This document shows positions 43,684-51,529 of a stretch of 64,000 bases of DNA, piece after piece; position 1 is the stretch's first letter; every line of letters begins with the position of its first letter. The position numbers were made by a program, and so were the translations under genes. Location of the stretch: assembly GCA_026004735.1 (NCBI GenBank), contig BPJS01000001.1, positions 310,001-374,000 on the forward strand, given 5' to 3'. The notes below the pieces were generated by a model. That model saw nothing but the letters and a program-made list of their open reading frames with translations. It did no database searches and was not told where the DNA came from. This DNA comes from Isosphaeraceae bacterium. Lineage in GTDB: Bacteria; Planctomycetota; Planctomycetia; Isosphaerales; Isosphaeraceae.

Positions 43684-45405
43684 GTGTTTTTAATTGATCG
43701 TATCATATTAATTGGATCTATTTTGGTCTTGCTGGGGATTGTTTCGAGCAAGCTTTCGACGCGGTTTGGGTTGCCGGTGTTGGTGATTTTTTTGGGTTTG
43801 GGGATGTTGGCGGGGTCGGAGGGGCTGGGTGGGATTCCGTTTGATGATGCGGCGGTGGCGCATGGAGTGGGGACGTTGGCGCTGGCGGTGATTTTGCTGG
43901 ATGGGGGGCTGAGCACGTCGTGGGAGTCGATCCGGTTGGGGTGGCGTCCGGCGTTGGTGTTGTCGACGTTGGGGGTGTTGGTGACGGCGGTGGTGACGGG
44001 GTATGCGGCGGCGGTGGTGTTGGGTTTGTCGCTGGAGCAGGGGTTGCTGCTAGGGAGCATTGTGGGGTCGACGGATGCGGCGGCGGTGTTTGCGGCGTTG
44101 CGGTCGCGGGGAGTGCGGCTACCGAGGCGGTTGAACGCGACGTTGGAGATGGAGAGTGGTTCAAATGATCCGATGGCGATTTTTCTGACGGTGGGGTTGA
44201 TGGAGTTGATTGGGGGTCGGGTGGGATTGGGTCCGTCGCTGTTGGGATTGTTTGTGAACCAGATGGTGGTGGGGGCGGTGGCGGGATTGGTGGTGGGTTT
44301 GGGGGCGGTGGGGCTGATCAATCGGATCAACTTGGAGGTGGCCGGTTTGTATCCGGGGCTGGTAGGGGCCAGTGGGCTGCTGGCGTATGGGGTGGCGGCG
44401 GCGTTGGGGGGGAGTGGGTTTTTGGCGATTTATCTGGCGGGCATTGTGATGGGGAACCGGCCGATGGTGTATCGGGGAGGGGTGTTGCGGTTTCACGATG
44501 CGTGGGCGTGGCTGGCGCAGATCGTGATGTTTGTGACGTTGGGGTTGTTGAGTTTTCCGAGTCGGTTGTGGGCAGTGGCCGGTCAGGGGTTGTTGCTGGC
44601 GGGGGTATTGGTGTTGGTGGCGCGGCCGTTGGCGGTGGTGGTGTCGCTGGTGCCGTTTGGGTTTGGATTTGGGGTGCGGGAGTTGGGTTTGTTGTCGTGG
44701 GTGGGGTTGAAGGGGGCGGTGCCGATCACGTTGGCGACATTTCCGCGGCTGGCGGGATTGGAGGGAGCGGACGGGATCTTTGATGTGGTGTTTTTTGTGG
44801 TATTGGTGTCGGCGTTGATTCAGGGGTGGACGATCCCGGCGGTGGCGCGGTGGCTGGGGTTGGAGCGGGCGGCGGAGTCGGCGCCGCCGGTGGAGTTGGA
44901 GATTCATGCGTTGCGGCCGGTGGACGGCGAAGTGGTGGGGTATACGGTGTCGGCGCGTTCGCGTCTAGCGGGTCGGCTGGTGCGTCATCTGGTGTTGCCG
45001 GATGGGGCGGTGATCGCGCTGATTGCGCGGGGGCAGGAGGTGATTCCGCCGCACGGGGGGACGCGGATTCTGGCCGGGGACCATGTGATTCTGGTGGTGA
45101 GGCCCGGGGTGAAGCCGCTGGTGGATCGGGTGTTTGCCGAAGAGGCGGAGGCGTGGACGGAGCCGGTCGAGTTTGGGCTGAGGGCGTCGGCGCGGGTGGG
45201 GGAGTTGGAAGATTGTTATGGGGTGGAGCTGGGAGCGGATCGGTCGTGGACGCTTGACGAGCTGGTGCGTGCGCGGTTGGGTCGACGACCGCGGTTGGGG
45301 GATCGGGTGGTGTTGGGGCCGCTGGAATTGCGGGTGCGGGCAGTCGATGGGGCCGGGGTGGTGGAGCGGGTGGGGCTGGTGGTGCGTTTGGCTGGAGGGG
45401 ATTGA
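43684..45405 (+). CDS. Potassium/proton antiporter, CPA1/NhaP2 (CvrA)-like
   Basis: A 573-residue transporter with about 12 membrane segments in the first 390 residues and a soluble C-terminal part. VILLDGGLSTSW, SIVGSTDAAAVFAAL and EMESGSNDPMAIFLTVGLMEL are the diagnostic cation/proton antiporter blocks, including the paired-Asp region (SNDP). Residues from about 400 form a TrkA-C (RCK_C) domain: AVIALIARGQEVIPPHGGTRILAGDHVIL. The layout is that of K+/H+ antiporters CvrA/NhaP2, which extrude K+ or Na+ for pH and volume control. The GTG start at 43684 follows a strong AAAGGAG. The AT-rich first codons contrast with the rest of the gene and probably help initiation. Confidence 0.9.
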   Translation: MFLIDRIILIGSILVLLGIVSSKLSTRFGLPVLVIFLGLGMLAGSEGLGGIPFDDAAVAHGVGTLALAVILLDGGLSTSWESIRLGWRPALVLSTLGVLVTAVVTGYAAAVVLGLSLEQGLLLGSIVGSTDAAAVFAALRSRGVRLPRRLNATLEMESGSNDPMAIFLTVGLMELIGGRVGLGPSLLGLFVNQMVVGAVAGLVVGLGAVGLINRINLEVAGLYPGLVGASGLLAYGVAAALGGSGFLAIYLAGIVMGNRPMVYRGGVLRFHDAWAWLAQIVMFVTLGLLSFPSRLWAVAGQGLLLAGVLVLVARPLAVVVSLVPFGFGFGVRELGLLSWVGLKGAVPITLATFPRLAGLEGADGIFDVVFFVVLVSALIQGWTIPAVARWLGLERAAESAPPVELEIHALRPVDGEVVGYTVSARSRLAGRLVRHLVLPDGAVIALIARGQEVIPPHGGTRILAGDHVILVVRPGVKPLVDRVFAEEAEAWTEPVEFGLRASARVGELEDCYGVELGADRSWTLDELVRARLGRRPRLGDRVVLGPLELRVRAVDGAGVVERVGLVVRLAGGD

Positions 45406-45474
45406 AAGAGGGGCCGATCCGGGGTCGAGGCTGGGGGCCGGGGATGGGTGGGTCGGAGAGCGGGGGGTAGGGAC

Positions 45475-45969
45475 ATGGATACGCGCGTGCTGGAGCAATT
45501 GGGTCGTTTGATCGGGGCGCGGCGGGTGGCGGCGTTGGGGACGCTGCGGGCTGGGGCGCCGCTGGTTTCGATGGTGGCGTATGTTGTGGAGCCGGAGGCG
45601 CCAGCGCTGGTGGTTCATATCAGCCGGCTGGCTTATCACACGCAGGATGTGATGGCCGATCCGCGGGTAGGGGTGCTCGTGGCCGAGGAGGATTCGGACG
45701 CGGGTCGAGACCCGCAGACGCTGGCGCGGGTGTCGCTCTGGGCGGTGGCCGAAGAGGTGGCGCGGGGGACGGGTGCGTATGAGGAGTTGCGGATGGCGTA
45801 TCTGGGGCGGTTTCCAGATGCGGAGCGGTTGTTTGGGTTTGGGGATTTTGGGTTGTATCGGCTGAGGATTCAGGCGGCGCGGCTGGTGGCGGGGTTTGGG
45901 CAGACGTACAACCTTTCGGCCGAGCAAGTTCGGCAGGCGCTCTTAGGGCTGGGGGGCGGAGGCCGGTGA
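45475..45969 (+). CDS. Pyridoxamine 5'-phosphate oxidase-like (HugZ-type) flavin-binding protein
   Basis: A 164-residue split-barrel protein of the PNPOx-like superfamily. RRVAALGTLRAGAPLVSMVAY is the first strand pair with the ATL-x-x-G-x-P signature, and ALVVHISRLAYHTQDVMADPRVGVLV matches the HISRLAxHTxNxxxDPR segment of HugZ/heme-utilisation type proteins. It probably binds FMN or heme in the cytoplasm. It lacks the C-terminal DUF2470 domain seen in longer HugZ proteins. The ATG at 45475 follows ggggggtaggg. It lies 69 bases after the antiporter gene and may be co-transcribed. Confidence 0.82.
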   Translation: MDTRVLEQLGRLIGARRVAALGTLRAGAPLVSMVAYVVEPEAPALVVHISRLAYHTQDVMADPRVGVLVAEEDSDAGRDPQTLARVSLWAVAEEVARGTGAYEELRMAYLGRFPDAERLFGFGDFGLYRLRIQAARLVAGFGQTYNLSAEQVRQALLGLGGGGR

Positions 45970-46025
45970 GGGGGGGTTGATGAGGCGGTCGGAGCGGCGA
46001 AGGCGGGTGTGACCGGTGGGGTCGA

Positions 46026-46415
46026 TCAGTCGAGTTGGCCGCCGGGCGGAAGCTTGAGGTCGAGCACGACGGGGCGGGTTTCGGCCTCGGCTTCTTCGGG
46101 GGTCTGGAAGATGATGTTGCCGCCCTCGACGGTGTCGTGGACGACGACAGGGCCGAAGGCGATTTCGTCGATGCGGTCGAGGTCGAGGGTGTAGCTGCGG
46201 CGGCGGAGAAAGTTGAGGAAGGCCTTGGTTTGGACGTCGTCGAGGGTGATGCAGACGCCGTCGGCGAAGACCAGCTCGATGTAGCGGTAATCCTCGAAGA
46301 CGGGTTCAGGATCGACCAGACCGCTGGTGGCGACCTCGCGTTGGCCGGTGTGGACCCGATATTTGACCAGATAGTCGAGGTTGTAGGTCTGGCCCTGGAT
46401 GGTCAGGAGGATCAT
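46026..46415 (-). CDS. Conserved-looking hypothetical cytoplasmic protein
   Basis: A 129-residue soluble protein without a recognised family. It opens with MILLTIQGQTYNLDYLVKYR, a beta hairpin, then YRYIELVFADGVCITLDDVQ, another beta-rich unit, and a helix (TKAFLNFLRRRSYTLDLD). VVVHDTVEGGNIIFQTPEEAE and an acidic C-terminus follow. There is no signal peptide. The beta-alpha pattern and good composition make it a real gene; the function is open. It is convergent with the flavin-binding protein gene. The real start is the ATG at 46415; the longer upstream reading is low-complexity shadow. Confidence 0.7.
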   Translation of the reverse strand: MILLTIQGQTYNLDYLVKYRVHTGQREVATSGLVDPEPVFEDYRYIELVFADGVCITLDDVQTKAFLNFLRRRSYTLDLDRIDEIAFGPVVVHDTVEGGNIIFQTPEEAEAETRPVVLDLKLPPGGQLD

Positions 46416-46732
46416 GGAGGGGGTCGGGTCTGGAGGCAGTGGCGGCGGGGGAGGAGGGTGAGCCGCTCGGTCCAGGCGGAGCATAGCGCATTTTCTAGTT
46501 TGCCAGCGACTGGGCCTGGTTGCCAGGAGAGAAAGAAGAACGTAGAAGGCTGGAGAGAGCGGCAGGCCGGTGGTCAGAGGCGGTCGGGCCAGGGGCAGGC
46601 GGGAGAGGGGCGGCGCGCGGGGTTGGGGGGCGTTTTTTGCTGGATTGGCGACCGGAGTTCTGGGGAGGATTGGGGGCTGATGGAGCGGCCGGGCGGCGCC
46701 GAGCCAGGGTAGTGCTGAAGCGAGAGGGTGCG
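46416..46732. other. 317-base region between divergent hypothetical genes
   Basis: Should carry promoters for both flanking genes. The most AT-rich part lies near 46480-46502 (gcatagcgcattttctagttt); read on the minus strand it contains TATGCT (46480-46485) as a possible -10 without a good -35. Nothing else was seen. Confidence 0.35.
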
Positions 46733-47230
46733 ATGATGCGCACGAGCGGGGTCGTGGGAGTTGGGTTGGCGTTGATGGTGATGGTTCCGGTGGAAACACA
46801 GGGCCAAGGGGTGGCGTTTCAGCCGGTCATTGGGACGTTTCCGGACGGGGTGATGCTCAGCGTGACGCCGGTGGTGACGGCCGATCGGCGGTATGTCCGG
46901 TTTACGAACCTGCAACCGCAATTCACGACGCTTCAGGAATTCAACGTGTTTGTGGTACCGGGCGCGGTGGCCGGAGGAGGGCAGGGCGGCTTTGGCGGCG
47001 GGTTTGGAGCTGGGTTTGGAGGCGGGTTTGGCGGAATCGGTGGGGGTGGGCTGGGAGGTGGGGCTGGGTTTGGGAGCGTGGCGGTGATGCCGGGCGATCC
47101 GCAGGCGTTTTCGGCGGTGGCGGTGCCGGCGGTGCGGCCAGGGGAGCGCGGGGAATGGCCTGGGGGCCGTTTGCGCGTGCGGGAGGGGGCCCGGCCGCGG
47201 CGGACGGTTCGGCGTGCGCCGCAGCCTTGA
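46733..47230 (+). CDS. Secreted protein with Gly-rich region, unknown function
   Basis: A 165-residue exported protein. The signal peptide is GVVGVGLALMVMVPVETQGQ. The next 50 residues have a beta pattern typical of planctomycete secretin-like or hypothetical surface proteins: FPDGVMLSVTPVVTADRRYV and RFTNLQPQFTTLQEFNVFVV. A Gly/Phe-rich repeat (GGFGGGFGAGFGGGFGG) follows, then an Arg-rich basic tail (RVREGARPRRTVRRAP). Two ATGs stand side by side (46733 and 46736) after gagaggg. VTPVVTADRRYVR resembles the VTPxVSADRRYVRL element seen at the C-terminus of type II/III secretin domains, but the protein is too short to be one. Confidence 0.68.
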   Translation: MMRTSGVVGVGLALMVMVPVETQGQGVAFQPVIGTFPDGVMLSVTPVVTADRRYVRFTNLQPQFTTLQEFNVFVVPGAVAGGGQGGFGGGFGAGFGGGFGGIGGGGLGGGAGFGSVAVMPGDPQAFSAVAVPAVRPGERGEWPGGRLRVREGARPRRTVRRAPQP

Positions 47231-47429
47231 GGCAGAGCGCCCGGACGGGGGGCACGGAGTTCGGGGACTGGCGGGCCGGTTGAGGGATGGGTGCCGCGGC
47301 GCTGACGGGAGCGGGGGATGAGTCGGGTCCGGTCGGGGCGGTGGTGGCGGCGTGCGTGGCGGCTGCCGCGGTTGGCGGTGGCGCTGGGGTGGTTGGGGTC
47401 TGTGGTGGACGGGCCGGGGGAGAAGAGAA

Positions 47430-47470
47430 GACCCCGTTCCCGGGGACCTTGCGGGGCTGGGAACGGGGTC
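47430..47470 (-). terminator. 12-bp perfect hairpin between convergent genes
   Basis: GACCCCGTTCCC (47430-47441) pairs perfectly with 47459-47470; the loop is 17 bases. Read on the minus strand it comes 33 bases after the TlpA-like gene stop and is followed by TTCTCTTCTC, so it looks like a real intrinsic terminator for that gene. It may also act for the convergent gene ending at 47230. Confidence 0.7.
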
Positions 47471-47503
47471 GTGTGGGACGAGAGACCGATTTCCGGGGGA
47501 GGG

Positions 47504-48574
47504 TTACTCGTTGCCGCTGGTGGATTTGGCGGCGTTTTTGAGCAGTTCGGGGATCATGCGTTCGAGTTGGCCGCGGGCCTGGGTGGAGTGGAGGGTGCCG
47601 TCGGGGGCGACGACGAAGACGGCGGGGATGGCGTTGATGCCCCAGCTTGAGCTGAACTCACTCTCCCAGCCCTTGCCCTGGTAGTACTGGGGCCAGGAGA
47701 TTTCGTTTTCGGCGACGAATTTTTTGAGGGCGTCGAGGCCGCCCTCGTCCTCGGGGGCGTCGAGGCTGACGCCGATGAATTCGACGCCCTTGTCTTTGTA
47801 CTCGGCGTAGAGGTTTTTCATTTTGGGCATTTCGGCGACGCAGGGGCCGCACCAAGTGGCCCAGAAGTCGACGACGACGACCTTGCCCTTGAGGTCGGCC
47901 ATGGAGACGGTGGACCCGGAGATGGCGTCCTGGAATTCGAGTTCGAAGGGTTTGCCGATGCCCTCGCGTTGGCGGCGTTGGCCGTGGATGGCGCGGGCGT
48001 AGCGGCTGTCGGGGAAGTCCTTGAGGATGCGGTCTTCGAGGGCGGTGCGGCGGGAGTTGTCGCGGATGGCCGTTGAGGCCATGTAGAGGAGCTGGCCGGT
48101 GCGGTCGTCGCCGGGTGCGGCCTCGGCGAAGGCTTCGATGGCGGGCAGCGCGGCGTCGGGTCGGAGGCGATTTTGGACGATGGCGTTGCGGGCTTTGAAG
48201 AAGAGGGCCTCGCGGCGGATGGGTTCGGAGGGGGAGGCGGCGAGGGTCTGGTCGAGTTCTTTGTCGAGTTGGTCGGAGTCGAGGGTTATCCAGCGTTCGG
48301 GGAGGAGCTGGGGGAGGCGGTCGTTGTTGGGGTCGACCTTGGCCAGTTCGCCGATCAGAGCCGCGCGGGTGTTGCGGGCCTTGAGAGCGTCCTGGATGTA
48401 CTGGCGGACGGCGGCCTGGTCGTTGCGGTTGGCGGGGATGGGCGGCATTTTGACCGCCTCGATTTCCTGGAGGATCGTGGCGGCGTCGCGGGGTGGGTTC
48501 TGGGCGAGAGCCGAGGAGGCGAACAAGGCCAGCGCGACGAGCGCAGCGAGCCGACGGGCCGGGTGGAGTGTCAT
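47504..48574 (-). CDS. TlpA-like thioredoxin-fold protein with helical N-terminal region
   Basis: A 356-residue exported protein built like the one at 28151-29197. The signal peptide is ARRLAALVALALFASSALAQ. Residues 30-200 are helical (RQYIQDALKARNTRAALIGE, PAIEAFAEAAPGDD), and residues 205-356 are a TlpA/ResA thioredoxin domain with WCGPC at 241-245 and the cis-Pro segment AIPAVFVVAPDG. It would work as a thiol-disulfide oxidoreductase outside the cytoplasm. The neighbouring upstream gene codes for a cytochrome c-like protein, which fits a role in cytochrome maturation or redox metabolism. The ATG at 48574 fits the signal peptide. Confidence 0.9.
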   Translation of the reverse strand: MTLHPARRLAALVALALFASSALAQNPPRDAATILQEIEAVKMPPIPANRNDQAAVRQYIQDALKARNTRAALIGELAKVDPNNDRLPQLLPERWITLDSDQLDKELDQTLAASPSEPIRREALFFKARNAIVQNRLRPDAALPAIEAFAEAAPGDDRTGQLLYMASTAIRDNSRRTALEDRILKDFPDSRYARAIHGQRRQREGIGKPFELEFQDAISGSTVSMADLKGKVVVVDFWATWCGPCVAEMPKMKNLYAEYKDKGVEFIGVSLDAPEDEGGLDALKKFVAENEISWPQYYQGKGWESEFSSSWGINAIPAVFVVAPDGTLHSTQARGQLERMIPELLKNAAKSTSGNE

Positions 48575-48724
48575 GGGGTACTTCCGCCGGCCGGGAGTGG
48601 GGAGATCACGGGGGGCTGAACCGGCGGGCCGGAGCGTCGGGTCGAGCCTTCCCACATATAGGAGTCGGGTGGGACGTTGTCCAAGAAAAACGGGGGCGAG
48701 AAGACGATTTGAGGCGATTGGGAC

Positions 48725-49168
48725 TCAGGGGGTCGGGGCGATCTGGGGGGGTTGGAGGGGATTGGCGGGATGGAGGCTGATGAGGCGTTCGTCGCGGAGG
48801 AGTTTGTGGCAGGCGACGCAGTTGTTGGTGAGCTTGAAGAAGGCGAGGGTGACGCCGTCGAGGTTACGGTCTTGGGCCTTGGAGGCGAGTTCGTCGGCGA
48901 GGGTTTGGAATTCGTTGCTGAGGCGGAGGTAGTGGATGTTGGGGGAGAGGCGCCATTGGGCGTCTTCGCTGAGGGCGCGGAGGGCCTTGGCGTTTTTGAC
49001 GAGCAGGGCGTAGTCCTCGATGGCCATGCCTTCGAGGATGGCCTGGGAGTAAGCGAGTTTTTGGCGCATGAAGGGTCGGAGGGCGCGGCCCTGGGAGGCG
49101 AAGGTCCAGGGAGTGGCGGTCAGGGCGAGGGCCAGGATGCCAGACAGGGCGGTCCGGATGCGGGGCAT
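48725..49168 (-). CDS. Small exported cytochrome c-like protein
   Basis: A 147-residue protein with a signal peptide (TALSGILALALTATPWTFA) and one heme-attachment motif, CVACH at 117-121, near the C-terminus. The part between is all-helical (RPFMRQKLAYSQAILEGMAI, DYALLVKNAKALRALSE). Four helices with a C-terminal CxxCH is the plan of cytochrome c', so it may bind small gases or move electrons. A methionine ligand is not evident. It follows the response regulator gene by 29 bases on the same strand and precedes the TlpA-like gene by 150 bases. Confidence 0.78.
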   Translation of the reverse strand: MPRIRTALSGILALALTATPWTFASQGRALRPFMRQKLAYSQAILEGMAIEDYALLVKNAKALRALSEDAQWRLSPNIHYLRLSNEFQTLADELASKAQDRNLDGVTLAFFKLTNNCVACHKLLRDERLISLHPANPLQPPQIAPTP

Positions 49169-49197
49169 GGGTGGACCGAGGTGGGGGAAGTGAGGAG

Positions 49198-50055
49198 TTA
49201 TTTTGGGGAGTTGGGGTTGGGGGCGGTGGTTTCGAAGCGTTTGACGAGGGTGACTTCGTTGCCGCGGTCGTTGTAGCGGAACTCGTCGACGAGGCCGCGC
49301 GCGAGCATGATACCGAAGCCGCCTTCGCGGATGCCCATGGCGGAGCGGACGTCGAGGTGGGTCATGGGGTCGTCGTCGCTGGCGGCGTGGGGGACGTGGT
49401 TGGGGTCGAAGCCAGGCCCCTGGTCCTGGATGACGAGGGTGACGGTGTTGGGGTCGATGCGGTAGGTGATGCGGAGGGGCAGTTCGGCGTTTTTGCGGTG
49501 GCCCCACTCGATGGCGTTGCCGCCCATTTCCATGACGGCCTGGCGGAGTTCCTTGATCTGGCGTTCGGTCAGGGGGGTGTGGGTGTAGAGGTCGGTCAGG
49601 AGGTCGTTGACCTGGTGGAGGTAGCCGACTTCGGAGCGGATGTCGAATTGGATTTCGCCGGTGGTGCCGTGGCGTTCGTGGGTTTGGCGCCAGGCGAGGG
49701 CTTGGTCGATGGCGTCGAAGAGTTGTTGGGGTTGGAAGGGTTTGGTGAGGTAGGCGTTGGCGCCGACGCGAACGCCCTGGATGGAGTGGTTGGTGTCGTT
49801 GAGGGCGGTGACCATAAGGACGGGGATGAGGTTGGTTTCGCGGTTGCGTTTGAGGCGTTCGCAGAGGGTGTAGCCGTCGATATCGGGGAGCATCAGGTCG
49901 AGGAGGATGATATCGGGCTTGTGTTGGCGGACGACGTCGAGGACCGAGCCGCCTTCAAAGAGTTGGATGGGCTGGAAGCCGCGTGCCTGGACCAGCTCGG
50001 CGAGGATGTCGTTGGTGTCGCGCTCGTCGTCGACGATGAGGGCGGTGCGCGGCAT
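49198..50055 (-). CDS. Response regulator fused to an RsbW-like ATP-binding domain
   Basis: A 285-residue fusion. Residues 1-122 are a receiver domain: ALIVDDERD, phosphoacceptor Asp53 in DIILLDLMLPD, and Lys105 in AYLTKPF. Residues 135-275 are a GHKL ATPase of the RsbW/anti-sigma kinase type: N-box QAVMEMGGNAIEWGH with Asn180, G1 box DQGPGFDP at 211-218, and G2-like GGFGIMLARGLVDEF. It may be an anti-sigma or serine kinase switched by phosphorylation. A STAS protein at 37553 could be a partner, but that is not shown. The ATG at 50055 starts the receiver domain exactly; an upstream ATG at 50118 would add 21 residues. The cytochrome gene follows at 29 bases. Confidence 0.87.
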   Translation of the reverse strand: MPRTALIVDDERDTNDILAELVQARGFQPIQLFEGGSVLDVVRQHKPDIILLDLMLPDIDGYTLCERLKRNRETNLIPVLMVTALNDTNHSIQGVRVGANAYLTKPFQPQQLFDAIDQALAWRQTHERHGTTGEIQFDIRSEVGYLHQVNDLLTDLYTHTPLTERQIKELRQAVMEMGGNAIEWGHRKNAELPLRITYRIDPNTVTLVIQDQGPGFDPNHVPHAASDDDPMTHLDVRSAMGIREGGFGIMLARGLVDEFRYNDRGNEVTLVKRFETTAPNPNSPK

Positions 50056-50293
50056 GATGGAGAGGGCCGGTGAACCGAAACCCAGGGAAGAAAGGGCGGA
50101 CGATTTGCATTGTGACATTCGTCAGCGGGCGCTGCAAGTGAGGGGAAAAAGCGGGGATGGCGGCCCTTGTCTGGGCTTAGGGCGGCCGGCAGAATGAGAT
50201 GTCGCGTCGGAGCGGCCTGGGGGAGAGGCTGGCTTGGGCGCCGCGGGGGATTGGGGCGGGGGCGGCCTGTAGGGAGAGAGAGAGTCTGAGACG

Positions 50294-51010
50294 ATGCAAG
50301 CACCGACCAGGGCAGCAACGGGCGGCGGCGGGCTGGATGTGCCGTCGATTATTGAGCAGGCGGGCGTCTTTATTTACGTCGCGATTGCGTTGTTGGGGGT
50401 TTGGGGGCTGTATAACACGATCTTGCTGTATCGGACGCTGGCCAAGAAGGGGATACGGGAGTCGGAAGCTGAGGCGTTGATAGGCCGGGTCAAGGAGTTG
50501 CTGGGACGGGGGGATGTGAAGGGTGCGGTGGAGGCGTGTCAGGACCCGGCGCACTGGCACACGGCGTTGGCGCAGATGATGGCGATGACGTTGCGGAACC
50601 GGTCCAAGGGGCTGGCGAAGGTCAAGCAGTTGCTGGTGATGGATTTTCATACGGAGGTGGTTAGCGGGTTGGAGAATCGGGTGGCGTCGCTGGCGACGGC
50701 GGCGCGGCTGGGTCCGCTGTTGGGGTTGTTGGGGACGGTGATGGCGATGATTGCGGCCTTTGCGCGGATGGGGTCGGGGGGCAAGCCGGACCCGACGGCC
50801 TTGGCGCAGTCGATTTCGCTGGGGTTGTGGACAACGGCGGCGGGTCTGTTGATTGCCAATCCGCTGATGATGTTTGGGAATGATGCGCAGGCGCGGTTGC
50901 GGCGGCTGCGGGATCGGACGGAGCGGCAGTTGTCGGATTTTCTGGAGATTTTCGAGCAGAGCGATCCGCGAAGTCGGGCCGCGTCGGCGCGTGCGGCGGC
51001 GACCCGGTGA
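50294..51010 (+). CDS. exbB: MotA/TolQ/ExbB proton channel family protein
   Basis: A 238-residue inner-membrane protein with three main hydrophobic segments: GVFIYVAIALLGVWGLYNTILL near the N-terminus, and LGPLLGLLGTVMAMIAAF and SLGLWTTAAGLLIANPLMMF near the C-terminus. The last two, with the conserved Gly/Pro and Thr, are the ExbB/TolQ proton-channel helices. It forms a proton-driven stator complex with the two ExbD-type proteins next door, powering outer-membrane transport or envelope work. The ATG follows a long GA-rich stretch (gggagagagagagtctgagacg). Confidence 0.88.
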   Translation: MQAPTRAATGGGGLDVPSIIEQAGVFIYVAIALLGVWGLYNTILLYRTLAKKGIRESEAEALIGRVKELLGRGDVKGAVEACQDPAHWHTALAQMMAMTLRNRSKGLAKVKQLLVMDFHTEVVSGLENRVASLATAARLGPLLGLLGTVMAMIAAFARMGSGGKPDPTALAQSISLGLWTTAAGLLIANPLMMFGNDAQARLRRLRDRTERQLSDFLEIFEQSDPRSRAASARAAATR

Positions 51011-51067
51011 GAGGGTGAGTGGGGGAGGGGTGGCTCGGGGTGAGGTGGGAGGCGGCGAGGCGGTCGG

Positions 51068-51529
51068 ATGCTTCTCCAGCAGCAATTGCGTGGTTTGCAG
51101 AGTGCGGGCGACGATCATATTGATCTGACGCCGATGGTGGACACGGTGTTCCAGCTTCTGACGTTCTTGTTGCTGACGTATCAGGTGTCGTCGGAGGCGG
51201 CCGTTTCGATGCCCGAGGCGCGGCATGGGGTGGGGGTGGATGAGCGGGAGGCGGCGGTGCTGACGATTGCGCCGCCGAGCGGACCGGAGGGTTCGGCGTT
51301 GGTTTATTTTGGCCTGAAGGCGGACCCGGAACGGCAGCTTTTGGACGATGAGGCGATTGCCGAGGCGGTGGAACAGGCGGTGGTCAGTGGCAAGCAGCGG
51401 GTGGTTTTGCAGGCGGATGCGGCGGTGCCGCATGGGGAAGTGTTGCGGGTGGCGGGAGCGGCGGCGCGGGTTGAGGGGGTGTCGATTCACATTGGGGTTG
51501 AGGAGTCGGGGTCGAGGCGTGGACCTTGA
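51068..51529 (+). CDS. exbD: ExbD/TolR family protein
   Basis: A 153-residue protein with a short cytoplasmic N-terminus, one membrane helix (VDTVFQLLTFLLLTYQV, residues about 24-40) and a periplasmic domain. The conserved Asp of ExbD/TolR, needed for proton flow, is in DLTPMVDTVFQLL. The periplasmic part has the LDDEAIAEAVEQAV helix and the KQRVVLQADAAVPHGEVLRV strand-helix of the family. It starts 57 bases after exbB and its stop overlaps the TTG start of the second ExbD-type gene (TTGA). Confidence 0.88.
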   Translation: MLLQQQLRGLQSAGDDHIDLTPMVDTVFQLLTFLLLTYQVSSEAAVSMPEARHGVGVDEREAAVLTIAPPSGPEGSALVYFGLKADPERQLLDDEAIAEAVEQAVVSGKQRVVLQADAAVPHGEVLRVAGAAARVEGVSIHIGVEESGSRRGP

